A DNA stretch of 64,000 nt from Onchocerca volvulus (GCA_000499405.2 HG738138.1:14509208-14573207), one strand, 5' to 3'; numbered from the stretch's first letter, positions 25,994-38,700 are shown. The notes: generated by a model from the letters alone, not told the origin. Translations and numbers: made by a program.

Positions 25994-26933
25994 TCATCCT
26001 CGGAACTGAGGTCGTGGCATTCCTCCTGACGCACGTTGATTGCTACGTGGGCCACCACGTCCCCGAAATGCAGTGCCACGTCCTGAACATGGATAAAACT
26101 GTGCAATAATTCAAAAAATAAAAATAAAAAAGAAGATAAATAAACAAACAAAAGACGTGATAAAAGAAAAATTTAATCGAAGAACTAATCTAACATTTCC
26201 TGGATCACTGAGTGAAACTAAACCAGTGAAATAGATCTAAACTGTAAACTTGATTATAACTCTCGCTTTACTTTACACTTAGCTAGATTTGAACATGTTT
26301 CCTAAAATCCCAGTCTGAAATAAGTCTAACTTGATTAAGTAAATTCCATATCATGTAAAAATACAATTTTTGCTAGCATAAATAGCTTACCTCGAAGACC
26401 GCGTCCATCACGGTTATCTCCCATTCCCATACCAACAGCTCCTTTCTGGGCCCGTCCAATATTCTTGAACATTGGTGCGTTTTTTAACATATCCGGCAAA
26501 ATCATGAACCGAATCTTTGATCCACGAATAAAAACATTGTCCAAATGATGGGTTCTTCCATCGCGATAAGTTACTGTAACTTCGCTCATTTGACAGTTCA
26601 TGTTATCCTCTGCCTGAAATTACGAAGTACTGACATTCTGAGATAAATTTCTCCCGATCAAATCATTTATCAGCTATAATTCTAATCAAAATAAAAAACA
26701 GATTTATCCAGATTATTTGGTCACTCCATGCAATAAATTTTCCATTGTTGAAACAATTCAACTAATCCAACTAAGATATTGAAGGTCAGCCTGTTTGTTT
26801 CTCGTCCAAAAAATTTAATAGAAATTACCTCATTCAATTTACCACGATACACTTCGCCAATCGTTGTTTCAAGTGTAATAACATGACCTTCAGCTTCATG
26901 CAAAATTTTGATCGGAACACCAATCGCAGTCAT
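25994..26933 (-). CDS. snr-1: spliceosomal small nuclear ribonucleoprotein Sm D3
   Basis: Core Sm-ring protein that assembles on U1, U2, U4 and U5 snRNAs. Three exons: 26933-26829, 26613-26391, 26082-25994, giving 138 aa (human SmD3 has 126). Exon 1 has [16 protein letters not shown] and GEVYRGKL, the Sm1 motif. Exon 2 has [16 protein letters not shown] and [19 protein letters not shown], the Sm2 motif. The last exon is the expected Arg/Gly-rich tail ([14 protein letters not shown]...), a typical target for arginine methylation. The start ATG is seven bases after a TTACTTAACAG acceptor with no visible upstream exon, which suggests trans-splicing. It is on the same strand as the Borealin and NDC1 genes, about 1.1 kb from each. 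Confidence 0.96.
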
Positions 26934-26940
26934 TGTGAAT

Positions 26941-26952
26941 CTGTTAAGTAAA
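26941..26952 (-). other. probable spliced-leader acceptor of the SmD3 gene
   Basis: Reading the minus strand, TTTACTTAACAG ends seven bases before the SmD3 ATG, and no coding exon is seen upstream. Similar placements occur at rpl-38 (acceptor ending at 31271, 11 nt before ATG) and at the nested secreted-protein gene (acceptor ending at 41540, 12 nt before ATG). A conventional intron in the 5' UTR is the alternative. Confidence 0.5.
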
Positions 26953-27993
26953 CTGAAAAACTTCATGATAGATGGTGAGAATAAAGGACAATAAAAATAC
27001 CGTCAACGACTAATTTCAATAGTTCCATTAGCTATGATTTGATTAAAATCTCAAAATAAAAAACATGGATATATAAACCACAATAGCACCAAACATTAAT
27101 CATGCACAATTCTTCGATTTGTAAAAACATTTTATACGAGTTTACTATAAATATATAAAATAACGATGTCACACAAATGATGAGACCGTTCACAGAATTA
27201 CATAAATACAATAAAAATTTATGAAATATGAGGAAAAAAATTAGTAACATCATTGGTATGGTAAAAAGATTTCCGATGCCGAACTATAGTATTCCTAAAA
27301 ACAATCACATAATTATCATCTCAAAAGAACTGCATTTTTTATGTCAGTACTGTTGCATAAACAAATATGTACATATATTACTTTCTTACTATTTTACTCA
27401 GAGTACTGAAAGCGACACGGATTGATATAACCAACCGAATCGTTTTAGCTAGTGGAACAGCGACAACTGATAGATGCATTAAATATTTGTTTCAAATAAG
27501 AAAGATACATATCGGTTTCAAAGATAAATTCATAATTCATAACGCAACACATTCAGAGATACGTCAAGAAGATATATATAAGGCAATCCTAATTTATGCT
27601 CATAATTACAAGATCTCTGTTTCCGAAGAAATCTTTGCAAAATTATAAAATTCGCTACTGAAAGGAAAATCAGACTTCAAATGGAAATTTGATATTAATA
27701 AATATAAAACGACAAGTAAACAATAGAAGCAGCAAAGTATTTAAAGGTCAACTATAACTGGGACACATAAATTCAAAATGAGAAATTTGTGCCATTTCGC
27801 TATCTCAGATCGTGAATGAATTTGAAGCAGATCTTAATAACGTTATAAATACAAATGTATTACTTTTATGCTGGCAGTTTTATAAGCAATAAAAAGTACA
27901 GATGAAGCAATACAATTGCCTAAGTAGTAAAACATGCTTTTTTATTATAGAGTTCAACAGAGCTCCCAGACTAATAGATCGAAATATAAGGAT
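26953..27993. other. spacer between Borealin and SmD3 genes
   Basis: About 1 kb. A plus-strand frame at 27367-27648 (93 codons, with stretches such as IGFKDKFIIHNATHSEIRQ) is longer than expected in this composition. It has no recognised relatives and no clear splice context, so I do not call it a gene. Confidence 0.45.
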
Positions 27994-30003
27994 CTACAAA
28001 TGTTCAGGAACCTCGCTGGTGCGGATTCGACCGATTAGCTGTTTCATTCCCCGAACAACGTTCCGAGTTTGTGGGGTTAATTCTTCGTCTCTTGCATGAA
28101 GCAGCTGAAAAATTAAGATAATGCAAACTGGAAAATAGTAATCGTCAGCGCCCATCAAAACAATACATTTCGAAAATTTCCTAAAGAATTCAACTTCTCT
28201 AAGAACATCGAAAAATCTTAATTCAAAACTGTGACAGGAACCTCATTGACAAGGAAGGCATTTTCATCACTTTCTGTTTCGTTTCCCGCAATCACTGGTG
28301 TGCCAGCAACTGAGAATGCCACTTCCTCTCGACGTAAAGTACGAAACTTAATGTCATCACTGAAATTCAGAATTAGAATTCGAATTCAATTAATCTGAGT
28401 CATCGCAAAAGTGATGATTCAAAATTTTCTCATTTTATTTGAGAGAAAAAGAAAAAAAAAAAACTCAGCTCACAAGTAACTGTATTTTGTATGATGCTTC
28501 AATCTGATGTCTAAAAGGACATATCACATTAAATCCAGAAAGACACTGCACTTACCCATCATGCACTTTTGGTGTTATAGCCCGCGGCATACGAATATTT
28601 CCAGCAGGTGTTTTCAATACAATGGATTTGGTATTTTTGCACCTAAATAATAGAAATCAAGTGGTGAAGAAAAAAGAAAAATTTTTCTAGAAAAAAATAT
28701 TACCCTCAGAAAAAAAGAAAAAAATATTGTGGAAAGTACTATCTTCTAAAACGATTCCATATAAAAATAAGCATTTTAGAGCTTTAGTCTACAGGAAAAG
28801 ATATTCAGAAATTAAACCCACGCCGGAGTTATGTTCGACAAGGAGTAAAGTGGTTTGGGAACCAATTTGCGCGGCCCTCGAAGCCGATTTGCCCAAGTAT
28901 TTGGTTTCTGATCCATTCTGGATCCGTTTTTAGTTTTCTGCCTAATACACGACTTACCAGCGGGCTTGTCACCAATAGAATCTAAATATTCCTTATGCAA
29001 CGATTTCCAACAGAAACCAAATTCATTCCATTCATTACATACTAAATTAGCTGATTTTCTTTTTCAGAAAAAGTTAGAATTTGATCATAGAAGTAGAAAA
29101 ACAATTTGATTTGCAAAAAATTACCAGTAGTTTCACATGTTGCAATGAAATCATATAGATTGCTTTTGCGGAGTTCCTGAAAACTGATAATATAATAAAG
29201 CTCACACCAACAATTTCGTTATTTTTCTTTTTCACTGTTTAAAACTCACTGTATCCGATCCAGAAATCTATGCTGTGGGAATGACGAAAATCGTACGACA
29301 TTAAACGAAGATGGAACATTTTTCCAAACTTTTCAGGTTACCTACTATAGTTAAACGATAGCCAGCATCATAAAACACTTTTTGAATAAGAAAAAAAAAT
29401 ACTTCACCATAATAGACATCATTATGCTAAAGTATACGCATTCTAATTTTTTTGAAAAATTGACTTATTAATATAATTTAGATATAAAAAGATTGATGTC
29501 GTTAAATTTAATAATAAACTCACTTCCGGCAACCGATCAATTTCTTGAAAATATGCTTCAAGGACACCATTCACATTAATGAGTCGCTGAATTTCTGCTA
29601 ATTTTGCTTCACCTACAAAAATAATAGAGGCAAATCAAATGTTTCTGAAACTTCTGAAAATAACCGATAGAAAGAGAACCAATGTGAATCATTAATTTAT
29701 TTACATAGATGAATCATAAAATTTATTTTTAATCAATAAGTTTCAATTCTTCAGCAATCAATTTTAAACTGATGGTCACTCAACTTCTTTCTACTCACTA
29801 TTCAAAAACATGGGAAGTCGATAATTAAATCAGTTATTAACTAAGATAATCAAATAATTGATCTAGCTGTTCATCCAATTATTCATCAGAGAGGAAACTA
29901 GAGCAACCATTCAGTGATTTTACTGCTTCATCAACACACCTTGAATCTCGAAGTTTGTCTTCCATTCTTGAATTCGTTGTAAGACATGATCAGATTGCTC
30001 CAT
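27994..30003 (-). CDS. csc-1: Borealin-like chromosomal passenger complex subunit
   Basis: Predicted partner of INCENP, Survivin and Aurora B at centromeres and the spindle midzone. Seven exons: 30003-29940, 29612-29524, 29176-29125, 29041-28840, 28642-28556, 28359-28242, 28104-27994, giving about 240 aa (human Borealin has 280). The N-terminus has the Borealin helical signature: VLQRIQEWKTNFEIQ, INVNGVLEAYFQEIDRLP and ELRKSNLYDFI, corresponding to the segment that forms the triple helix with Survivin and INCENP. The middle is basic (KTKNGSRMDQKPN, RLRGPRK). The second half has KTPAGNIRMPRAITP, then a C-terminal domain ending VRGMKQLIGRIRTSEVP, like the Borealin dimerisation region. The 3' end of exon 4 is uncertain: the only phase-compatible donors are weak (GTCGAA at 28839 or GTGTAT further upstream). 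C. elegans CSC-1 is the functional counterpart; strict orthology is inferred. Confidence 0.85.
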
Positions 30004-31282
30004 AGCGGTAATTTTTAACTATTCCACAAAAGAGACCAAACCGAATCCTCCCAACGAGAACAGTGGAAGCTAAAATGAAATCTATAAATTTTAAAGCACG
30101 TCATGCAATTTGCATCTTTGCAAATGCAAAAGTGCAACTGCTCATACTCCGTATTTTTTGTATGCTTTACACATACAACATTATAAGATTGAATATCAAC
30201 TTCATGGCAGTGTAATATATTTACATTACACGAACCTAACTTATCCAAAAAGAATAATACGAACACGAGTAAATTCACCTGTTTACTCAACATTATATAT
30301 ATATATAAAATTATTTTAACATCAGACATACGTTACATTAAGCAACATAAGTATTCTGTTGCTATGCCATATAAGAAATTTTCAGCAAAAGATTTACAAC
30401 AAAATGAACAATTATTTCAATTTCTCTTCCCATTTCGTAACCCTACTTCTTCATACTTATTTACTCAAATTTTCCTATTAAAGAATGCGTCAAAATAATG
30501 CTATAAAATATACAAGCAACATATCTTAAAGCAGTATAGTCAAATTATTTCAAAACTTAATGGCTGGTTAAATAAACCGGAATGGGTTTATTTAACCTTT
30601 AGTCCAAAATCGAACTTCGTAACAAGAAATTTTGTAAAAATGAAGTCCCATCTCTATAGTTAGTTAACAAATTCCGGAAAATGCTTCCACCAGGTTTCCA
30701 CAAATCGTGACGACACTTGTACAAACCCCTCCGGTACTCCGGGAATCTCTAGAAAATAAACCCACTACCCATCACAGTTTCGAAAATAATGTAATAATTC
30801 AAAACCCTAACGTACGCCCGAAAATTCATCCCCAGGTCGACTTACGCTTAAACTTCAGGCATACGACATCATCTATACGATGCCAAAAATTGCTCTTTTT
30901 GGGCTAAGGATTTTGGTTGAGGGGAGAGGTGGTGTACGGGTGTGGGTCAGATGAAATTTGCAAATCGGGTTCGGAAGGAGTCGATAGGGTGGTGAAGTCC
31001 GGAGAGTGAGGAATTTATTCCGGATCAGGAGAGGTGTAATATACTGTAAACTCCCCACTACGCTTCTAACTGGTAGAAAGATTGAATCAAAGTTTGGGAT
31101 TAAGCAAGAATTGCATTACTGTTAGGGTTAAGGTTGGACAATATCAATAATTATACAATTATAATCCATTCTGAGTTCGATGGCTCATCTGTAATTCGGA
31201 AACTCGTTTCATTGTCATCGAATTGACAATAACATTTATTTATGCACTTTTTTTTTTTTTTTGCCTTTCAGGATTTGCAGAA
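30004..31282. other. divergent promoter region of the Borealin and rpl-38 genes
   Basis: About 1.3 kb separates the divergent starts of a minus-strand and a plus-strand gene. The rpl-38-proximal half (about 30640-31080) is clearly GC-richer than its surroundings. It contains a perfect palindrome (30566-30597) and a T tract followed by TTTGCCTTTCAG directly before rpl-38. No gene is called in the short open frames here. Confidence 0.5.
30566..30597. promoter_or_regulatory. perfect 13-bp inverted repeat
   Basis: GGTTAAATAAACC (30566-30578), a 6-base spacer (GGAATG), then GGTTTATTTAACC (30585-30597). The arms are exact reverse complements. It lies in the spacer between two divergent genes and could be a protein-binding palindrome or a hairpin. 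Its function is unknown. Confidence 0.6.
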
Positions 31283-31835
31283 ATGCCCCGACAAATAACC
31301 GAAATCAAGGAATTCCTGATGACTGCTCGAAGGAAGGATGCGAAATCGGTCAAAATTAAGAAGAATCCGGATAATGTGAAATTCAAGGTGCGATGCAGCA
31401 AATATCTCTACACTCTCGTTATTCAGGCAAGCAAATATTCTAGTTATAACGATCTTTTTAGATCTTTAGTTTTTTCTTTTTCTTAATTCATGCGAAATGA
31501 CACGAAATTCTTCTTGCTTCACATTAATTTCATTTAGTCCCTTCACTTGCATCACATAAAATGAGGTTAATTATTCCAGTCATTAATTCTTGATTATTGG
31601 ATCCATCTTTGGTTGAATGATAATTTGATTTCTTAATATTCTACCCGTAATAGTTATCGTTCTTCTGTTGAGTTTCATATATATTAGTGAATTCTCGATA
31701 GTGAAGGATTTGATTGTGCCAATATTGATTGGTCATATCTCATATCGGATTAGGAGTTAAAAGGGTACAGGCAAGATTTCCAAGTGTTACAAATCGGCTT
31801 GAAATCCATAAAAGCAGACAGCACTTGTCATTTTT

Positions 31836-31888
<53 letters not shown>

Positions 31889-32182
31889 GTACTATCATTC
31901 TTTTTCTGAACGGGAAAGTTCCTTCAGAATGCTTCTTATTCGGCCATTTTAATATAACATTTCGTCTTGTCACGATGTTCAAAAGGATGTGATATATTTG
32001 GGAAATATTTAGAATGTTTTGCTTGGAATGATGTATTTTAGTCGCAAGAACTTAATTTTTCAATTCACATGAAAATGTGATTTCTGAATCATTGCAGAAA
32101 ATATTCTTTTCAGGATAAAGAAAAGGCTGAAAAATTGAAGCAGTCATTGCCGCCAGGTCTTCAAGTAAAAGAGCTGAAATGA
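31283..32182 (+). CDS. rpl-38: 60S ribosomal protein L38 (eL38)
   Basis: Large-subunit ribosomal protein. Two exons, 31283-31426 and 32114-32182, encode exactly 70 aa, the family length. Motifs include [33 protein letters not shown] and [17 protein letters not shown]. The reading [10 protein letters not shown] requires joining CAG at 31426 to GAT at 32114. The intron therefore begins GCAAGC, a GC-AG intron, and no nearby GT donor keeps the conserved sequence. The ATG lies 11 bases after a TTTGCCTTTCAG acceptor, consistent with trans-splicing. The intron holds a run of about 50 T. Confidence 0.97.
31838..31887 (+). repeat. poly-T tract of about 50 bases in the rpl-38 intron
   Basis: An uninterrupted T run lies between CC and GGTAC. 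It is the longest homopolymer in the window. Its exact length is likely to vary between individuals and to suffer sequencing error. Confidence 0.9.
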
Positions 32183-32708
32183 TAGATATGAATCTGATTA
32201 CGATATCTTCTGTTAATTTCGTTTCGGTATGAGATATTAATTTTGATTTTTATGTGATCTTTTGTGTAAATCTTGGATAAATAAGTTTTTTGAATCAGTT
32301 GTAGTTCACATCTTAGAGCCGATTCTGCTTAGTTTATAAATGAGTTAAAATAATGCATATTATCATTGAGACACGGAAATTTGGGCAATTATCAATTGTA
32401 GATGTTTATGCATAACTCATATACAATAAGAATGTTTTGCACTGCATAGAATGAATAAATTTAGTAGAGTGGAAGAGATTTTTTTATCAGACATTTCTAA
32501 TACATTTTTTGACGCATTGAGATGATTGTAAATCAATTCAATTTGTTTTTATTAAGTCTTAGCCTTGGATGATGCTAAACATCATGTATGTTGCTACAAA
32601 GGAATAAATTAGCCTCCGGAACTATTCTACTTCCGGGATGAAAATGAAAATCTTGAAGTGAAAATTATCAAAATTCAAATTTGCACCAATATATAGAGTT
32701 CAAAAAGC
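32183..32708. other. convergent 3' spacer, rpl-38 and Cys-loop channel
   Basis: About 0.5 kb between two genes that end toward each other. It should contain both 3' UTRs. No coding block seen. Confidence 0.5.
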
Positions 32709-35700
32709 TCAAAAACATGTCTGGTGTATTGGGGTAGTTTTCATCCATGGGCACTTGAGGTTAGCTTGGCCGCATGGGCTATGTCCAATAGCGCAATACC
32801 AATCGTGATAAAAAAAAAGAAATACGGTCACAGCAACCAATAAAACATAAAATGATAATGAAATTATTTCCAAACGTCGAATCACTCGTTGCCATCTGCT
32901 TCGCAAATTGTCTTGTGGCATAAGATTTATCATTTCCGAACTGGAATTTTGCAGATATAAATCCATTATTAAGTATTTAGGTGAATTTAATCAAATCTTT
33001 TAGCAGCTTCAAGTCTTCAGTATTTCCAAAAATTCCAAAAAAGTCTCAAAATACATAGCTGAAAAATATTATGGAATGATTTCTTTGAAATGTTTAAATT
33101 ATTCGGATATCTAGAAACAATAGCTATAAATTGTAGCAAGTATATCATATTGCTTTTGATGATAATTTAGTCTGAATAAGCATTTTAATAGGAAATGATA
33201 TATTTCTTCATACATCGCTTCGTTACAATATATTTTATGGTTTCACTGACTGAAAAGTTTTTCCCTCATTCATTAATTCGGAAACAATATCCAAAACGAA
33301 AAAAAGGGAAAAAATGGACGTATAGTTTAAATGACGAAATAAATTTACTTATTTATAACATTTGGAATGTTTCTAATACCTTCAATTCTTTTTTGTTCCT
33401 TTTTATTGCGATTTATCATCATTGTTTTTAAATAAAAATTAAATTGATTTCAAACAGAAATTAATAAACATTATGAACAAACCGTATTGCAATAACGGAT
33501 GCTTCGATATTCCTTATCGTATCGATTAAATATTCCCATGATTGATTGCATTCTTGTTCAATGTCATCATAATCTGTCATCAAATTCGATGTAATGGCAA
33601 ATCGTCTCCTGAGTATAGGTGGTGGAGAAAGCCTTGCTGAATCATTCTATAATTCTAATTAGGCATCTTATATTAATTAAAATAAATGCAATTGTTGAGG
33701 AAAAGTACCGGAATTAATATTGTATCTAAAGTAAAGATTACCATTATTACATTGAAAAATTTATCTAATTTATATTATCTAAAGACATATATGTATATAT
33801 AATCCAATTAAAAATTTTTCAGATCAGAAATTTGAAATAAAAGTAATTTATTAAATTACTGGGAAAGAAAATATGGAAGTTTATATAAAATTTCAGTTTG
33901 CATTAGTATTCGAAGGAAATTATTTATATATATTGAAAAATGATTAAATCAATTAACTTACATGTGCGATTAGCCGTTTATTGAAATCATTTGAGGGAAT
34001 AGAACTAAAATAAATATTACTTTGAGGTAATGAATATTTAATCATACTGAAATTAATTTCATCCATAAAATTGTATCTGATTTGATTTCTAATAGTAAAG
34101 CGGTATCAGTATATTTATGTGAATGAATACATTAGCATAGATTGTTTGATTAAATTAAATTGATCGTTAATCAAATATATTTAAATAATATTTGACTTGC
34201 TTATATAAGTTCAAAAAATGATTACGGTAAAAATCCTGTATTTATGTCGAATGAAAGCCAATGTAAATACCACGGTATGTGATTTTTACGTCTTAAATCT
34301 TTTTCCAAAAAAACAAACATTGATGTGGTAACTGTTGATGAGCCAATTATTGCCAGTAGGATAAAATAAAATAAACCTATAAAATTTAATTCCAAATTTA
34401 TACATAATTATTTAAAATATTCGAGAAAAGAAAATTTATCATTAATAGAAAGGTATAAATGAAATAAATGTCTTTTTCCTTTTTTTTCTTCTAAAATAAA
34501 ATTCGTTTAAAAAGAAATAATTTCCTAGCTTAAGATAGCAATTATTTATTCAAAAATTAAAAAACTTATATAAAACTTAGGTAAAATTGGCATTAAAAAA
34601 ATTTTGAATTTTGGAAGCAGAAAGAAAAAGAATAAGAAAGAAAGTGATTTCTTGAATTTTGCTTTTTTATCTCTCAGTGTGAAATTTATTACAAAACTGA
34701 ATCAAAAAAAAAAAAAAAAAAGAATTAATGAAATTCAATTAATTTTACTGCCAAATTTTTCTCTTTATTTCTCAACAATTTTTGTTAATTTCTCGTTGTT
34801 ACTTTGTGAAAACAAAAAAAAAGAAAAAAAAAGTACTCGTAAAAATTCATGGAACTGAGAATAGGCTGAAGACGTTTCGTCCCACAATTCCTCTAATCTT
34901 TCCCTTTACCGAATTTAACAGCTTCATTACGTACTTCATCTATCCTGAGAAATCTTCAGACAGAATCAGCTACTAGACTGTTCGGTTAGTCTTTCGCCCC
35001 TGTACCAAAGTCAGACGATCGATTTGCACTTTAGAATCGCTTCGGATTTATGCGAGTTTTCTTGTTTCTCCTCGTAAATTCTCATAAAAATATCAGTAGA
35101 AATTTCTTTATCACTGGCCAGTCCAGTTAGTCTATAGGGGTATGCGTGGTGAATAAATTCAGTCCGCCAATGAAGGCGGGGTCAAAAAATTCAGTTCGCT
35201 CACTTATTTTTACCTGTCACAGGTGTGATATGTAAAAAAAGTGGGTGTATAAAAGCATGCGCCTATTCGAGTGCAACGCTGTTTCAAAATCTCAAAGCAG
35301 TGATGAAAAAAACATTTACAAAAACAAAACATTTACAAAAAAAACATTTACTAAACATTTACATTTACATTTATATAGACTAAAAATTTTCCTCATTAGA
35401 AATAAATTCGCATTTGAAAATTTGATATGTTTAAAAATGAATATCATTTATTAAGTAAATATCTGTCTATTTTAAACTTTATAAAATCATTGAAATAAAA
35501 AGATTAAAAAGTTTTTTTTTTTTTTTTTTTTACCATAATGGTAATCTAAAATAAATACTAACCAATTAATGGAATGCCGGAAAATGAACCACGTCCTTTT
35601 CGTGAACTTGACATGCTAAATTTTGGCATATCTTCAACAATGGCAAGTAAGATGACACTCATACTCATTAATGTCATTATACCAAGTCGAAATTTTGCAT

Positions 35701-38700
35701 CTCTTAAAATTTGGATGAAAAGATTATTATTAAAATTAATTGTAGCTTTTTTCTTTCTCCCTTTCTTTAGAACCAATTAATCAATTTTTCTTCTTCAGTA
35801 ACTTATATATCATATGATTTAATTTATAATTTTTTTAGTGCATAATTTCACTTTTTTACACATTGATTGAATTCGATCAAAATTAGACAACACATTACCT
35901 CATTCTACCGCTTGTACTTGGTGTATGAAATCCGATAACAGCTACTAAAGTAATAATTGTACTCGGTATGACTAAGTTAAAAACTGAAAACAAAAATAAA
36001 TTAGTTGGAAAAAATTAAAATTTTTAATTAAGAAATATGACAATTTTTTTGTACAGAACTCATTTTTTTAATTTAAATTTTAATAGACTAATGTTAATGA
36101 TATAAATTATACCATAGTAGAAGCTTTGTCGAATTAGTACAAGATCCATAATAATCATTTCCCAAAATAATGGTGGATCCAAGTAATCATAGAGGAAACT
36201 ATCAGACACAATATGGCTATGACCCTTTAAAATTGAAAATTGCTTTTTCAATTTATGTAGATTAAATAAAAGAAATCTTAGATTAAAAGATGATAAATTT
36301 TTGAAAATTCAGCATGGGACATGGTAAACCTTGAGATATCTTTGGGATACAATGAACTTCGAATATTTAGCAAATTTTGAGGATATGGTAAAATTGCAGA
36401 AATAAGAATATATGTAAAAGTTTCGATAATATAGTAAAACTACAGTTTTGAGGATATGATAAAACCATAGAAATTTTGAGAATATGGTAAAACTACAGAA
36501 ACTTTGAGAATGCCATAAAATAGGTCAATATATTTCTGAACTGCTATCATTTGGAATGATGAATAGAATATATCATGACTAATAATAACAACATAATAAA
36601 ATGACAAATTTGATAAAATGCTAATAGGTAAATAATTTGTTTTAATAAATCTATTCTATCAAATACAATTCTTGAATTTACAAATTGTTAATGGCAGTCC
36701 AGAAAAAATTTAATAAAAGGCAAAATATCACTAAGAGTAATTGAAAACTAATTTTTTTTTTTCGACTAACTTGCACTTAAAAGAAAAATATACATTAAAG
36801 ATATTTCCAAATCAATTTTCAATCCATTTTTTATTTTTGGACTAAATGACACACCTTTAACTGTTCACTTTGTGTTATGACAACAAACCCGAATAAACTG
36901 GTCACTTTTACAGTGATTAATTTTATTTGGTCACTGGAAAAATCGGTCACAATTTGTGAAAAAATCATAAACTTAAAAATTATATTGCAATTATTTCAGA
37001 CTAACACCAACCGAATCAAGCTGCCATTCTTGATTGTCATAGAAATCGATCAAGCTAAGATCATTGGAATACAAGGAATATTTGATCGAATCATTAGAAT
37101 GAGCCCAGGAGCCAAACAGCAGTGTACATTGCTGACTGGAAAAAAGGTAATAAAAAATATGAATTTTAGAAAATGTGTTCGAAAAAAAAAAAAGGGTGTT
37201 AAATCTAAAATGAAGAAAGGACGAATAATTCGATAATTGGTAGAAATTTCAAATTTTCATAAAAGTTGGAATTGTTGAAATTTAAATTTTACTAATAATT
37301 AATAAACGCAACATCATATTTTCTTTCATATCCAATCTAGTGATACGGAATTAGATTTTATCGATTTTGATTCAACTTTTAACAAACGAAATAAAAGTTT
37401 GAACACTAAGCTAATTATTAAGACCGTGTTTTCGAAAATGATTCTTCAATAATTATGTATTCAAGATAGTTAAATTTTATCTCACATTGTTGCATCATTT
37501 ATATTTTAAATGAATATTTGAAAGAAACAAAATGAAATCTTTATACACATAGCATAAAGTTGAAATTAATTAAGTTTAAAACAAATTGAAACATTCTTTA
37601 TTTTTTTATTTTTTTTTTTTTGTTGCAAAATAATGGAATGAAACTAACATATCGAAAGGGAAAAATTTAACATCCAATTTGCATAATGATTCGGTTGAAT
37701 AAGGCAAATAATAGCGAACATTTCCGGTATAATTTACACGAACATCATTATTGCTCAATAATTTCACTGCTTGATTAAAGTGATGACTAAATTTACAAAT
37801 TTTCTGCTGTTTTAAATTATAATATGCAAATATGTCTTCATTTTTTGTCGAATATGCAATGAAAACTATATCTATAAATATGTCGGTATAATATAATAAT
37901 TAAATACTAATATATGTATAGAATATATAAATACACTTGCATTTCAAGCATTGATATTAATTATGGTCATCTATAAATTAATGCATATATATAATAATTT
38001 ATTTATATTTTCATATATTAATTAATATCAATATTTAATTGAAGAAGTGATTCATAATTTGACAGAAAAAGAAAGAAAAAAAAAATGAACTCAATGTATG
38101 GAAATACATGACTCATTAGAAAATTTATATAATTAATAACCAATTGACAGATTTAATTGAAATTATACCAATTTCAATTTATACTTGAAGTAAAATCTAA
38201 AATAACAACAAAAATTTACCTGTAATAAAGGGAAAATTCCGGAATCCAAATATCATTTGATGAAAGGAAAATTTCGGTAGCACCATCATAATCCTTCGGA
38301 TTCCATTGTAAGAAGTCATCTTTCCAATACTAAAATAAAATTTCAAATAATAATTTTAGACATTTGTCACTTTCAAGTATTTATTGTTTCTTTATTTTGT
38401 ACAAAAATTGCATGATTATAATCGCACTTAATAAAACTGAAAATAATGGATAAGTAAAAAAAGAAAAAAAATTTTAAAACGAAATTGAAACTTAAAAAAA
38501 CAAATTCATAAGAATTCAAAATGCTTATGGCAAATTTTGTGATAATTTCATTAGGTAACAAAAAAAAAAGTACCAAGAAATGCAAAAGGTAAATTGAAGA
38601 AAATTCTTTCTGTGACTGTTTAAAAATTTATCAAATTAAAACAAAAACTACTTGCTTGATATTTAATTGCGTGAAGAAGTTTTTTTTTTTTTTTTTTTTT

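Noticed and set aside
31729..31992. ORFs containing long poly-Phe or poly-Lys
   Set aside because: Produced by translation of the 50-T tract in the rpl-38 intron.
36877..37236. 119-codon plus-strand ORF
   Set aside because: It is the antisense shadow of the channel exon that contains the second Cys-loop cysteine.
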